A stretch of DNA of 64,000 bases from Pseudomonas khavaziana (GTDB taxonomy: Bacteria; Pseudomonadota; Gammaproteobacteria; Pseudomonadales; Pseudomonadaceae), in assembly GCF_019145205.1 (NCBI RefSeq), contig NZ_JAHSTT010000019.1:1-64000 (forward strand), in the 5' to 3' direction. Positions 50,023 to 58,394 of this stretch are shown one piece after another (position 1 is the first letter of the stretch; each line of letters starts with the position of its first letter). The translations under genes were made by a program, and so were the position numbers. The notes below the pieces were generated by a model. It was not told where the DNA came from. It worked only from the letters and a program-made list of their open reading frames with translations, and searched no databases.

Positions 50023-52470
50023 ATGCTGTTGTTGTGGATACTGGTGCTGGTGGTCGGCATTGCCTACCTGGCACACCGCCGTACTGCCCCCCTGCCCGCC
50101 CTGGGCGTGGTCGCCGTCTACCTGCTGGCGATGGGCGCCTGGAGCCACGCACCGGGTTGGCTGCTGCTGATCTTCTGGGTGCTCATCGCCGTGGTCGCCG
50201 TGCCGTTGCTGTTGCCCGACCTGCGCCGCCAATACTTCACCAAGCCGCTGTTCAGCTGGTTCCAGAAAGTCTTGCCGCCGATGTCCGAGACCGAACGCGA
50301 TGCCATCGATGCCGGCACCGTCTGGTGGGACGGCGAACTGTTCAGCGGGCGTCCTGACTGGGACAAATTGCTGGCCTACCCCAAGGCGCAATTGACCGAA
50401 GAAGAACAGGCGTTTATCGACGGCCCTACCGAAGAACTCTGCGCCATGGTCAGCGACTGGGAAATCGGCCAGGCCATGGACCTGCCGCCAGCGGCCTGGG
50501 AACACATCAAGAACCACGGCTTCTTCGCCCTGATCATTCCCAAGGAATATGGCGGCAAAGGCTTCTCTGCCTATGCCCACTCCCAGGTCGCCATGAAACT
50601 CGCGACCCGCAGCGGTGACCTCGCCTCGACCGTGATGGTGCCCAACTCCCTCGGCCCGGCCGAACTGCTGCTGCACTACGGCACCGAGGAACAACGCAAC
50701 CACTACCTGCCACGCCTGGCCCGTGGCGACGACATTCCATGCTTCGCCCTCACCGGTCCGCTGGCCGGCTCCGACGCGGGCGCCATGCCCGACACCGGGG
50801 TGATCTGCAAAGGTGAATGGGAAGGCAAGGAAACCCTCGGCCTGCGCCTGAACTGGGAAAAACGCTACATCACCCTCGGCCCGGTCGCGACCCTGCTCGG
50901 CCTGGCCTTCAAGGCCCATGACCCGGACCATCTGCTGGGTGAGGAAGAAGACCTGGGCATCAGCCTGGCGTTGATTCCAACCGACACTCCCGGCGTTGAA
51001 ATCGGCCGTCGTCACCTGCCTCTGGGCGCCGCGTTCATGAACGGCCCCAACTCCGGCAAGGACGTGTTCATCCCCCTGGAATACCTGATCGGTGGCCAGG
51101 AAATGCTCGGCAAGGGCTGGATGATGCTGATGAACTGCCTGTCGGTGGGCCGCTCCATCTCCTTGCCTGCGGTAGGTACCGGCGCGGCCAAATTCACCAG
51201 CCTGGTGACCGGGCAATACGCCCAGGTGCGCGAGCAGTTCAACGTACCGCTGTCGGCCTTCGAAGGTATCCAGGAAGCCCTGGCGCGTATCGGCGGCAAT
51301 GCCTGGCTGATGGACAGCGCCCGCATGCTCACCGCCAATGCCGTGGATTTGGGCGAGAAACCCTCGGTGTTGTCGGCGATCCTCAAGTACCACCTGACCG
51401 AGCGCGGCCGTGAGTGCATCAGCCACGCCATGGACGTGCACGGCGGCAAGGGAATCATCATGGGCCCGAACAATTACCTGGGACGTAGCTGGCAAGGGGC
51501 GCCGATCTTCATCACGGTGGAAGGTGCGAATATCCTTTCGCGCAACCTGATGATCTTCGGTCAGGGCGCGATTCGCTGCCATCCGTTCGTCCTCAAGGAG
51601 ATGGCCCTGGCCGGGCGCGAAGACCATGACCAGGCGTTGAAGGAGTTCGATGGCCTGCTGATGCAACACATCGGCTTTGCCGTGAGCAATGCCGCCAGCA
51701 CCCTGGTGCTGAACCTGGGTTTCGGGCATTTCGAGAAGGCCCCCGGCAACCGTTTGAGCCAGGGCTACTTCCGCGCCCTGAACCGCCAGGCGGCGGCGTT
51801 TGCGCTGCTGGCAGACCTGAGCATGATGTTGCTGGGCGGCGAACTGAAACGCCGCGAACGCTTGTCGGCGCGCCTGGGTGACGTGCTCAGCCATATGTAC
51901 CTGGCGTCGGCCGCGCTCAAGCGCTATCACGACCTGGACTCGCCGGATCACCTGGAGCCGCTGTTCGCCTGGGCCATGGAAGAAAGCCTGGGTGAATCGG
52001 AACGCGCACTGGATGAACTGCTGAGCAACTTCCCGAACAAAGTCTTGGGCTGCCTGCTGCGGGTGATCGTGTTCCCGTTCGGGCGTCGTCACACCGGGCC
52101 GTCCGACGCGCTGGATGCCGAAGTGGCCGCGGTGATCGGCCGCGCCAAGGGCGACCCAACCCTGGAAGAACTACTGGCCGGCTGTTATCGCCCGCAATCA
52201 GCAGAAGATCCAGTGGGCGCGCTGCAGCATGCCTACGACCTGCTCGGTGCCAGCCATCCGTTGCAGAAAAAACTGCATGCCGCGCTTAAAAGCGGGCAAG
52301 TCAAACCGACGGCTGGTGAGTCTGCCATCGACGCAGCCCTGCACGCCGGCGTGCTGCAACCGGCCGAAGCGCAAACCCTGCGTGACGCCGAAGCGGCGCG
52401 ACGCACAGTGATCGACGTGGATGATTTCAGCAAGGAAGAGCTGATGCAGGCCGAAGGTAAAGTCCGCTGA
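50023..52470 (+). CDS. fadE: Acyl-CoA dehydrogenase FadE
   Basis: An 815-residue enzyme of fatty-acid beta-oxidation. It has an N-terminal membrane anchor (LLLWILVLVVGIAYLAHRRT and LLLIFWVLIAVVAVPLLLP), an acyl-CoA dehydrogenase core (residues about 95-480; ALTGPLAGSDAGAMPDTGV and HGGKGIIMGPNNYLGRSW) and a C-terminal DUF1974 extension. This long form is the gamma-proteobacterial FadE. Start ATG 50023 has GGAGGA 6 bp upstream. P. aeruginosa has the same order with a PA2817-type gene next to it. Confidence 0.95.
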   Translation: MLLLWILVLVVGIAYLAHRRTAPLPALGVVAVYLLAMGAWSHAPGWLLLIFWVLIAVVAVPLLLPDLRRQYFTKPLFSWFQKVLPPMSETERDAIDAGTVWWDGELFSGRPDWDKLLAYPKAQLTEEEQAFIDGPTEELCAMVSDWEIGQAMDLPPAAWEHIKNHGFFALIIPKEYGGKGFSAYAHSQVAMKLATRSGDLASTVMVPNSLGPAELLLHYGTEEQRNHYLPRLARGDDIPCFALTGPLAGSDAGAMPDTGVICKGEWEGKETLGLRLNWEKRYITLGPVATLLGLAFKAHDPDHLLGEEEDLGISLALIPTDTPGVEIGRRHLPLGAAFMNGPNSGKDVFIPLEYLIGGQEMLGKGWMMLMNCLSVGRSISLPAVGTGAAKFTSLVTGQYAQVREQFNVPLSAFEGIQEALARIGGNAWLMDSARMLTANAVDLGEKPSVLSAILKYHLTERGRECISHAMDVHGGKGIIMGPNNYLGRSWQGAPIFITVEGANILSRNLMIFGQGAIRCHPFVLKEMALAGREDHDQALKEFDGLLMQHIGFAVSNAASTLVLNLGFGHFEKAPGNRLSQGYFRALNRQAAAFALLADLSMMLLGGELKRRERLSARLGDVLSHMYLASAALKRYHDLDSPDHLEPLFAWAMEESLGESERALDELLSNFPNKVLGCLLRVIVFPFGRRHTGPSDALDAEVAAVIGRAKGDPTLEELLAGCYRPQSAEDPVGALQHAYDLLGASHPLQKKLHAALKSGQVKPTAGESAIDAALHAGVLQPAEAQTLRDAEAARRTVIDVDDFSKEELMQAEGKVR

Positions 52471-52490
52471 TACCAGCGGTCATATAAATA

Positions 52491-52526
52491 CGGGCGCGAG
52501 AGGCATATACTCTCGCGCCCGTTTTT
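52491..52526 (+). terminator. Intrinsic terminator after fadE
   Basis: CGGGCGCGAGAG and CTCTCGCGCCCG form a 12-bp stem with a 7-base loop and TTTTTG after it. Confidence 0.9.
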
Positions 52527-52545
52527 GCTTTAGAGGACTTATCTC

Positions 52546-52953
52546 GTGTCCAACGTCGTTGCCGATCATCTCGTCTTGCTCGACCACTTGCGCAGCATCC
52601 TGGTTACCGTCGGCGAAGCCGAACAGGTACCCGAGGAAAGCCACTCGCTGTTCCTGGAGCGTTTTGACGAACTGCGCGCCCTGCTGCCGATCGATCCGAT
52701 CGAAAGCCAGTACCTTGGCCAGGACCTGATGAGTCAGGTCATCCTGCGCTACCCGCAGATCGCCCATTTGGTCCCCCGCGATCTGCTGTGGTTCTTTGGC
52801 GGTGACTGCCTGCACTTCATGCCCGACGAGGAACTGGACCTGTACCAGGCCCTGGAAGAGCGTCGCTATGAAGCTGAACAGAACGACGAACCGTTCGACT
52901 GGAACCAGGAAAAGCAACTGCTGGCCATGCCACAAGACCAGAGCAAGCACTGA
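52546..52953 (+). CDS. PA2817-family conserved protein
   Basis: A 135-residue acidic cytoplasmic protein starting with GTG; AGAGGA lies about 8 bp upstream. Conserved pieces are DHLVLLDHLRSILVTVGEAE, FLERFDELRALLP and LLWFFGGDCLHFMPDEELD. It has no recognisable enzymatic motif. Members occur next to fadE in Pseudomonas, suggesting a link with fatty-acid metabolism, but no role is known to me. Confidence 0.85.
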   Translation: MSNVVADHLVLLDHLRSILVTVGEAEQVPEESHSLFLERFDELRALLPIDPIESQYLGQDLMSQVILRYPQIAHLVPRDLLWFFGGDCLHFMPDEELDLYQALEERRYEAEQNDEPFDWNQEKQLLAMPQDQSKH

Positions 52954-52975
52954 CTTTTCAAACACTGAGATTCAT

Positions 52976-53172
52976 ATGTGGGAGGGGGCTCGCCCTAATG
53001 CCAGTCAGTTAAGGCTTTTTTGTAGGAGCGAGCTTGCTCGCGAAAAACTTACAGGCGCCGCGCTCATTCAGCAAAGACGCGTTATCGTTGACGTTTTTCG
53101 CGAGCAAGCTCGCTCCTACAGAAGGCGATGACCGCTTAACTGACTGGCATTAGGGCTTGCCCCCTCCCACAT
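52976..53172. repeat. REPIN with another repeat inserted inside (outer)
   Basis: Outer arms ATATGTGGGAGGGGGCTCGC and GCTTGCCCCCTCCCACAT enclose a perfect 19-bp inverted repeat CTAATGCCAGTCAGTTAAG (52995-53013) with CTTAACTGACTGGCATTAG (53135-53153). Between them lies a complete second REPIN. The right arm runs into the LysR gene and encodes its last residues and stop. Confidence 0.85.
53021..53120. repeat. REPIN of a second class nested inside the first
   Basis: TGTAGGAGCGAGCTTGCTCG and CGAGCAAGCTCGCTCCTACA are perfect inverted arms, of a different REP class from the outer pair. Another copy of this class lies at 54837-54936. Confidence 0.9.
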
Positions 53173-54094
53173 TTAGCTTTGGCTCCTTGGCCATGCACTC
53201 CACCAGATAATCAATAAACACCCGCAACTTCGGCGGCAAGTACCGCGTCGGCGAATGCAGCAACCACGCCTCGCCATGGTAAGACGCAATAAAGTCCCAC
53301 GCCGGCAACACTTGCACCAATTGGCCCGCGTCCAACACATGCCGCGCCGTGAAATACGGCAAGCTGCCAATCCCCACATGCTGCAGCACTGCATCCAGCC
53401 GCACGCCGGTATGGTTCGCCGCATAACGCCCGCGTACGCCAACCGTCACCGCCTTGCCGGCCTGGCGGAATTTCCAGCGCGAGTCGCCCGGGGTTTCCCC
53501 GAGGTAGATGCAACTGTGTTGGAGCAAATCGTGGGGATGGCATGGGGTGCCATGCTCGGCCAGGTACTGCGGCGTTGCGCACAGCAGGTGTTCGATGGGC
53601 AATAACTGGCGCCCGACCAAGCCAGGCGGCGGGCTGTCAGTGATGCGAATGCTCAGGTCGACGTTATCGTCGATCAGGTCCACGTGCCGATCCTCGAGAA
53701 TCAATTGCACATCCACTTTGGGATAGCGCCGCAGAAATTCCGGCATATGCGGATGTACCACAAAGCGCCCCACCGCCTTTGGCACGCTGACCCGCACCAG
53801 GCCCTCGGCTTCATGGTTGAACTGGCCACTGATTTCCATCACCGAGCGGGCCGCGTTGACCATCTCCTGGCAACGCTTGAACACCTCTTCGCCACCCTCG
53901 CTCAGGCGCAGCTTGCGCGTGGTGCGTTGCAGCAAGCGCGTGGCCAGGGCCTGCTCCAGGCGTGAAATGCTGCGGCTCACGGCCGACGGCGAAACGCTCA
54001 GTTGCCGCGCCGCCTCAGAGAAGCTGCCGGTTTCCACGACTTTGACGAAAATCGCCATTTCACCCAACAGCGGCAAGGGAAGATTGATGCTCAT
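53150..54094 (-). CDS. LysR-family regulator, C-terminus formed by a REP element
   Basis: A 314-residue LTTR. The HTH reads FSEAARQLSVSPSAVSRSIS (near residues 24-43) and the effector domain has VRVSVPKAVGRFVVHPHM and VGRQLLPIEHLLCATPQYL. The last codons (Asn-Val-Gly-Gly-Gly-Lys-Pro) and the stop TAA are encoded by the right REP arm, so the tail is repeat-derived. ATG 54094 starts the conserved sequence; 54109 adds 5 residues. It faces the AlaX gene across a palindromic site. Confidence 0.85.
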   Translation of the reverse strand: MSINLPLPLLGEMAIFVKVVETGSFSEAARQLSVSPSAVSRSISRLEQALATRLLQRTTRKLRLSEGGEEVFKRCQEMVNAARSVMEISGQFNHEAEGLVRVSVPKAVGRFVVHPHMPEFLRRYPKVDVQLILEDRHVDLIDDNVDLSIRITDSPPPGLVGRQLLPIEHLLCATPQYLAEHGTPCHPHDLLQHSCIYLGETPGDSRWKFRQAGKAVTVGVRGRYAANHTGVRLDAVLQHVGIGSLPYFTARHVLDAGQLVQVLPAWDFIASYHGEAWLLHSPTRYLPPKLRVFIDYLVECMAKEPKLNVGGGKP

Positions 54095-54110
54095 GACGCA
54101 CAGGTCCATT

Positions 54111-54129
54111 GATAATTGAGCGGATTATC
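54111..54129. promoter_or_regulatory. Candidate LysR operator
   Basis: GATAAT and ATTATC (54111-54116, 54124-54129) flank 7 bp between the divergent LysR and alaX starts. ATAAT-N7-ATTAT satisfies the T-N11-A rule for LysR boxes. The 19-bp symmetry also recalls a Fur box, but its centre does not match one. Confidence 0.5.
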
Positions 54130-54183
54130 ACTCATTCACGCACTATTTATACTGCCTTCAGAACCCTGATGCGGATGTAGATA

Positions 54184-54825
54184 ATGACCGAGCGCCTGTT
54201 TTTTACCCACGACCACCTCACAGCCGAGCTGGAAGTGCTCAGTTGCACTGCGCACGAAGAGCAATTTGCCGTGATCTTGCGGTCGACGATCTTCCATCCC
54301 CAAGGCGGCGGCCAGCCGTTCGACACTGGCTGGCTCGGCAATAGCCAGGTACTGCGCGTCATGCAGGAAGCCGAGCATGTGGTGCACTACGTTGATCAGC
54401 CGTTACAACCCGGCCCGATCACTGCGCGGGTCAATGCACAGCGCCGCGCGCTGCACACCCGCCTGCATTCGGCGGGGCATTTGATTGGCAATGCCGGCGA
54501 ACGCCTGGGCTGGATGCCGATCAAGGCCCACCATTGGCCGGGGGAAGGCAAGATCACGTTTATCCGTGGCGAAGCTGCACAGGACATGGATGCCCAAAGG
54601 CTTCAACTGCAGGTCAACCAATGGATCGCCGCCGACTATCCACGGCATATGAGGCTGGAAGAAGGCATCCGGGAAGTCGGCTTCGGCGAGTTGCCGTCAT
54701 ATGCTTGCGGTGGCACCCATGTGCAAATGTTGAACGAGCTGGGCCAGGTGACAATTTTGGCATTGTCGGAGAAAAAAGGCGCCCTGTCGGTGCGCTACAG
54801 CCTCGATGAAACCACGCCCTGCTGA
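54184..54825 (+). CDS. alaX: Alanyl-tRNA editing protein AlaX
   Basis: A 213-residue free-standing editing enzyme related to the AlaRS editing domain, which clears Ser or Gly from tRNA-Ala. The zinc ligands are HSAGH (HxxxH, near residue 96-100) and CGGTH (near 175). The N-terminal FHPQGGGQPFDTG is conserved. It acts in the cytoplasm. ATG 54184 has a weak ribosome site. It is divergent from the LysR gene, which may regulate it. Confidence 0.9.
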   Translation: MTERLFFTHDHLTAELEVLSCTAHEEQFAVILRSTIFHPQGGGQPFDTGWLGNSQVLRVMQEAEHVVHYVDQPLQPGPITARVNAQRRALHTRLHSAGHLIGNAGERLGWMPIKAHHWPGEGKITFIRGEAAQDMDAQRLQLQVNQWIAADYPRHMRLEEGIREVGFGELPSYACGGTHVQMLNELGQVTILALSEKKGALSVRYSLDETTPC

Positions 54826-54836
54826 TACCCGAATAC

Positions 54837-54936
54837 TGTAGGAGCAAGCTTGCTCGCGAAGAACGTGAACGATTACGCGGGGTACCTGATTCCCAACGGT
54901 GCCCTCAGGTTTCTCGCGAGCAAGCTCGCTCCTACA
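54837..54936. repeat. REPIN of the TGTAGGAGCG class
   Basis: TGTAGGAGCAAGCTTGCTCG and CGAGCAAGCTCGCTCCTACA are inverted. Its right arm contains the TAG stop of the phoD gene (54932-54934). Confidence 0.9.
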
Positions 54937-56503
54937 AAGCCACGCTCGGCTGGCCTGAATCATTGACAAACGACTTCAACGTCGACACCGTCGCCGCTGG
55001 GTCACGCGGATCACTGATCGCACGAAAATTCGTCAGCATCCGCTGGGCCGTCAACTCCACCGACACGTACCCGCGCTGGCGGCTGTCGAAAAACTTCACA
55101 TGGGGGTTGAGCGGCATGATCTTCATAAAGGCGTCATAGGGCGGCCCGTCTGACGTCACCGACGAGCCGACAAACTCGGTGGCGACCACCGCCGAGTCCG
55201 GATTGTCGGCTTTTGCATGCAGGTCCGTGGCCCAGAACGAATGTATGTCACCGCCCCAGAACACCGGATTGCTCAGCCGATGGCGGGTGATGGACGCCAG
55301 CATCCGCGAACGGTTGGTCATGTAGCCATCCCAGCCATCGGTCCAGCGCCCTGGCTTGTGGTTGGTGAGATCACGCTGGATCAGCGGCGCTACCAGCAGG
55401 TCCTGGGCGATCACGTTCCACTGCGCCTTCGACTGGGCAAACCCCTGGTCCAGCCAAGCTTCTTGCTGCCAGCCAAGCAACGTGCGGGCAGGGTCACGCA
55501 AGTCACGGCATGGGCTGGTCTGAATGTGCCCTTGGCGACTGCCATTGGCCTGGATACAGGGTTGCCCGGAACGGTATTGACGGCCGTCGAGCACATGGAA
55601 ACGGGCGAGCCGGCCATAGTCCAGGCGCCGGTAGATGCGCATGTCCGCGCCTTTCGGCACGCTGCTGGCGCGCAGGGGCATGTGTTCGTAATACGCCTGG
55701 TAAGCCGCCGCCCGTTGCTGCAGAAACTGCGCCACGCCAACCTTCGGGTCCTGGGACCAACGGTTGGCATAGTCGTTCTGCACTTCGTGGTCGTCCCAGG
55801 TCGCCACGCTGGGCGCGGCAGCGTGCAGGGCCTGCAGGTCCGGGTCGGTCTTGTACAGCGCGTAGCGGTTGCGGTAGTCACTCAGGGTCTGCGCATTGCC
55901 GCTGCCGTGGGAGCGAAAAACCTTGCCGGAATCCGCCGCGTAGGAACTGTCGTAGATATAGTCGCCGAGGAAAAACACCAGGTCGGGCTGCTCGGCAGCC
56001 AGGTGACGGTAGGCGCTGAAATAACCGCGCTCCCAGTGTGAGCAGGACACAAAACCCAGCCGGGCCGAGGCCATGGCATGCAGTGCGGGTGTGGTGCGCG
56101 CCTGGCCCACCTGGCTCTGCGCGCCCAGCCCTTCAAATTGGTACCAGTACGGCCTGCCCGCCTCCAACCCTGCCACTTCGATGTGCACCGAATGGCCAAA
56201 ACGCTCGGTCGCCATGATCTCGCCTCGCTTCACGATCTGCGTCATCGCCGCATCAGTGGCGACGCGCCAACGTACCGGCACTGGACGACTCAACCCACCG
56301 CGCCCATCCACAGCGTTGAAAAAAGGTGCCAGGCGCGTCCAGATCACAAAACCATCCGGCAACGGATCGCCGGACGCCACGCCGAGGGTGAACGGATAAT
56401 CCACCCCGGCACTGCGCGCAAACGGGCTGAGGATGGAAAACGCCGTAGCGACCGCCAGCCCGCTGAGTACTCGACGCCGGTCGTGGTCCACGACACCGCT
56501 CAT
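54932..56503 (-). CDS. phoD: Alkaline phosphatase D (PhoD), Tat-exported
   Basis: A 523-residue periplasmic phosphatase/phosphodiesterase. The N-terminus DHDRRRVLSGLAVATA is a twin-arginine signal, so it is exported folded. The catalytic core has GDYIYDSSY, ATWDDHEVQNDY, LARFHVLDGRQYRS and FWGGDIHSFW, typical of the Fe3+/Ca2+ PhoD family. It releases phosphate from phosphate mono- and diesters outside the cytoplasm. Start ATG 56503 overlaps the stop of the GNAT gene (ATGA). Its stop codon lies in a REP arm. I found no convincing Pho box in front of the pair. Confidence 0.9.
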   Translation of the reverse strand: MSGVVDHDRRRVLSGLAVATAFSILSPFARSAGVDYPFTLGVASGDPLPDGFVIWTRLAPFFNAVDGRGGLSRPVPVRWRVATDAAMTQIVKRGEIMATERFGHSVHIEVAGLEAGRPYWYQFEGLGAQSQVGQARTTPALHAMASARLGFVSCSHWERGYFSAYRHLAAEQPDLVFFLGDYIYDSSYAADSGKVFRSHGSGNAQTLSDYRNRYALYKTDPDLQALHAAAPSVATWDDHEVQNDYANRWSQDPKVGVAQFLQQRAAAYQAYYEHMPLRASSVPKGADMRIYRRLDYGRLARFHVLDGRQYRSGQPCIQANGSRQGHIQTSPCRDLRDPARTLLGWQQEAWLDQGFAQSKAQWNVIAQDLLVAPLIQRDLTNHKPGRWTDGWDGYMTNRSRMLASITRHRLSNPVFWGGDIHSFWATDLHAKADNPDSAVVATEFVGSSVTSDGPPYDAFMKIMPLNPHVKFFDSRQRGYVSVELTAQRMLTNFRAISDPRDPAATVSTLKSFVNDSGQPSVAL

Positions 56504-57054
56504 AGCCGTTGCTCCCAATCGCCACGCACGATGGCAAACCCGAGCAGGTCCTCGTACACACCATTTTTCAGAAATGCCTGGCGCATGCAGCCTTCATAAC
56601 GCAGGCCGATTTTCTCCATGACTCGCGCAGATTCCTTGTTGCGGCCAAAACACTGGCTGCCTACGCGCTGCAACCCCAGTTCAGCGAAGCCGAAGTCCAT
56701 CACCGCGCTCGCGGCTTCGGCGGCATACCCCTGGTTACGGCAGTGCGCCGCCACCCAGCCACCCAAGTGCCCGTAGTGATGACGAGCGCTCAGACGCAGG
56801 CTGACCATGCCAATCAATTCGCCAGAGTCACGCAGATGCATCCCCAGGTTCAGACACTCACTGGCGCGGTATTTTTCGCCGACTCCGGCAATAAACGCCT
56901 GCGCTGTTTCCAGGGTATAGGGCGATGGAATATTGGCCGTGTTGTCGGCAATTTTCGGCCCATTGGCCAGCGCGAAAAGCACCTCGGCCTGGTGCGCTTC
57001 CAAGGCGCGCAATTGTAGGCGCGGGGTGGACAAATGAGGCAACGCAGTGGGCAT
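56500..57054 (-). CDS. GNAT-family acetyltransferase (RimJ/RimL-like)
   Basis: A 184-residue acetyltransferase with the opening LSTPRLQLRALEAHQAEVLF, GHLGGWVAAHCRNQGYAAEA (acetyl-CoA loop, Arg/Gly-rich) and GLRYEGCMRQAFLKNGVYED, all typical of the RimJ/RimL subgroup. It probably acetylates protein N-termini or small amines. It is the first gene of a coupled pair with phoD. Confidence 0.85.
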   Translation of the reverse strand: MPTALPHLSTPRLQLRALEAHQAEVLFALANGPKIADNTANIPSPYTLETAQAFIAGVGEKYRASECLNLGMHLRDSGELIGMVSLRLSARHHYGHLGGWVAAHCRNQGYAAEAASAVMDFGFAELGLQRVGSQCFGRNKESARVMEKIGLRYEGCMRQAFLKNGVYEDLLGFAIVRGDWEQRL

Positions 57055-57244
57055 ACGGGGCGGCTCCCGAGATAAATTCCTCGAGAATGTACCCGCCGCG
57101 TGTCAGTTTCATTACGTCGCAAAAGTGACCGGTAAGTTTTCTGAAAGATGCGTCCTAGAGCCTTTAAACCGTCAATTAAAGTTAACCGTTCGGTCATTTT
57201 TGACTGTTAGCGTCTTGCCCCTAATTCACTGACGGGGTAACGGA

Positions 57245-57652
57245 ATGAGAACCTGGGACGAACCCAAGAAACGCAAGGCGCACATCGAGCTGATCCCGAT
57301 GATCGACGTGATGATGTTCCTGCTGGTGTTTTTCGTACTAGTGAGCTTGAACGTGATTCCCGCGCTCGGCATGAAGACGCAATTGCCCAGCGCCAGCAGT
57401 TCACAGCAGCTCAAACCGCAAAACAAATTCATCCTCACCCTGGGCCTGGGAGGCCAGTTGCAACTCGACGGCAAGGACCTGACAGTGGATGCCTTGGTGC
57501 CGGCGTTGAAGGCCGCCGAAAAGCCCGATAGCAAGTCGACGATCATCGTCAACAGTGACAAAGGCGTGGAAGTCTCGCGCCTGGTGGAAGTGATGGACAC
57601 CCTGCGCCTGGGTGGCTTCACTTCCGTGTCCATCGCTACGCGTAAGTCCTGA
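57245..57652 (+). CDS. exbD: ExbD-family TonB energiser
   Basis: A 135-residue membrane protein with one helix (IELIPMIDVMMFLLVFFVLV) carrying the key Asp (ID) used for proton flow, and a periplasmic domain (IIVNSDKGVEVSRLVEVMDT). With ExbB and TonB it drives transport at the outer membrane. It is the first of a four-gene TonB system transcribed in the unusual order exbD-tonB-receptor-exbB. The gap to tonB is 2 bp. Confidence 0.9.
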   Translation: MRTWDEPKKRKAHIELIPMIDVMMFLLVFFVLVSLNVIPALGMKTQLPSASSSQQLKPQNKFILTLGLGGQLQLDGKDLTVDALVPALKAAEKPDSKSTIIVNSDKGVEVSRLVEVMDTLRLGGFTSVSIATRKS

Positions 57653-57654
57653 TC

Positions 57655-58371
57655 ATGTACGTGCTGTTTCGTGCGCGTCAGCTGCTGGGGAGTGTCCCGG
57701 CCGTGATCGCCCTGGTGCTGATTGCACTGGGTATCCAATCCCAGACCTTGAAGGTCGAGCCGGTGTATGACGAGTCGGCGGTCGAGTTGGCATTGGTCGA
57801 ACCGGAGCCGGAAGTCGTCCCGGAACCGGTGGTGGAGCAAGAGCCGCCACCGCCGGTGATCGAAGATGAAGAGGCCGAGCAGGCGCCACCGCCACCGCCC
57901 CCCAAGCCGCTGCCCAAACCCGAACCCAAGCCCAAGCCAAAACCGCTGCCCAAGCCGGTGGTTGCCAAGGCCGCGCCAACGCCTGCGCCGGTGGCCGCAC
58001 CCGTGGCGGCCCCGACAGCACCTGTGGCGCCACCGGCCCCGCCTGCGCCGCCGAAAGTCGATGGCCAGGCCCTGGAAGGCGGTTACCTCAAAGGCTTGCG
58101 CAACGAACTGGACACCTACAAGCAGTACCCCACCGGGCGCCAGGCGTCCCTCGAACGCCCGAGTGGCGAGGTGGTGGTGTGGTTGCTGGTAGATCGCCAG
58201 GGTCGCGTTCTCGACTCCGGCGTACAAAGCCCGGCCTCAAGCATGCTGCTCAACCGGGCCGCCACCAACAGCTTGCGTCGTATCAAGCAAGTCAAGCCGT
58301 TCCCCGAGCAAGCCTTCGGGGGGCGCAACGAGCAACGCTTCACCGCCACCTTCAACTACAGCGTGCAATAA
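57655..58371 (+). CDS. tonB: TonB-like energy transducer
   Basis: A 238-residue protein with an N-terminal helix (VPAVIALVLIALGIQSQTL), a long Pro/Glu/Lys stretch (residues about 45-140, spanning the periplasm) and a TonB C-terminal domain (VVVWLLVDRQGRVLDSGVQS; NSLRRIKQVKPFPEQ). It transmits energy to the receptor encoded next. It is coupled to exbD and precedes the receptor gene by 23 bp. Confidence 0.9.
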   Translation: MYVLFRARQLLGSVPAVIALVLIALGIQSQTLKVEPVYDESAVELALVEPEPEVVPEPVVEQEPPPPVIEDEEAEQAPPPPPPKPLPKPEPKPKPKPLPKPVVAKAAPTPAPVAAPVAAPTAPVAPPAPPAPPKVDGQALEGGYLKGLRNELDTYKQYPTGRQASLERPSGEVVVWLLVDRQGRVLDSGVQSPASSMLLNRAATNSLRRIKQVKPFPEQAFGGRNEQRFTATFNYSVQ

Positions 58372-58394
58372 GCACCCGACCCAGGACGACAGTG

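Noticed and set aside
49861..52092. A 743-codon minus-strand frame across fadE
   Set aside because: Antisense shadow of fadE with repetitive Gln/Arg/Val composition and no domain.
54111..54129. Fur box reading of GATAAT-N7-ATTATC
   Set aside because: The central sequence lacks the Fur consensus, and the position between LysR and its divergent neighbour suits a LysR site better.
57190..57210. Possible Pho box before the exbD gene (CGGTCAT...CTGTTAG)
   Set aside because: The half-sites are 13 bp apart rather than 11, so the PhoB geometry is wrong.
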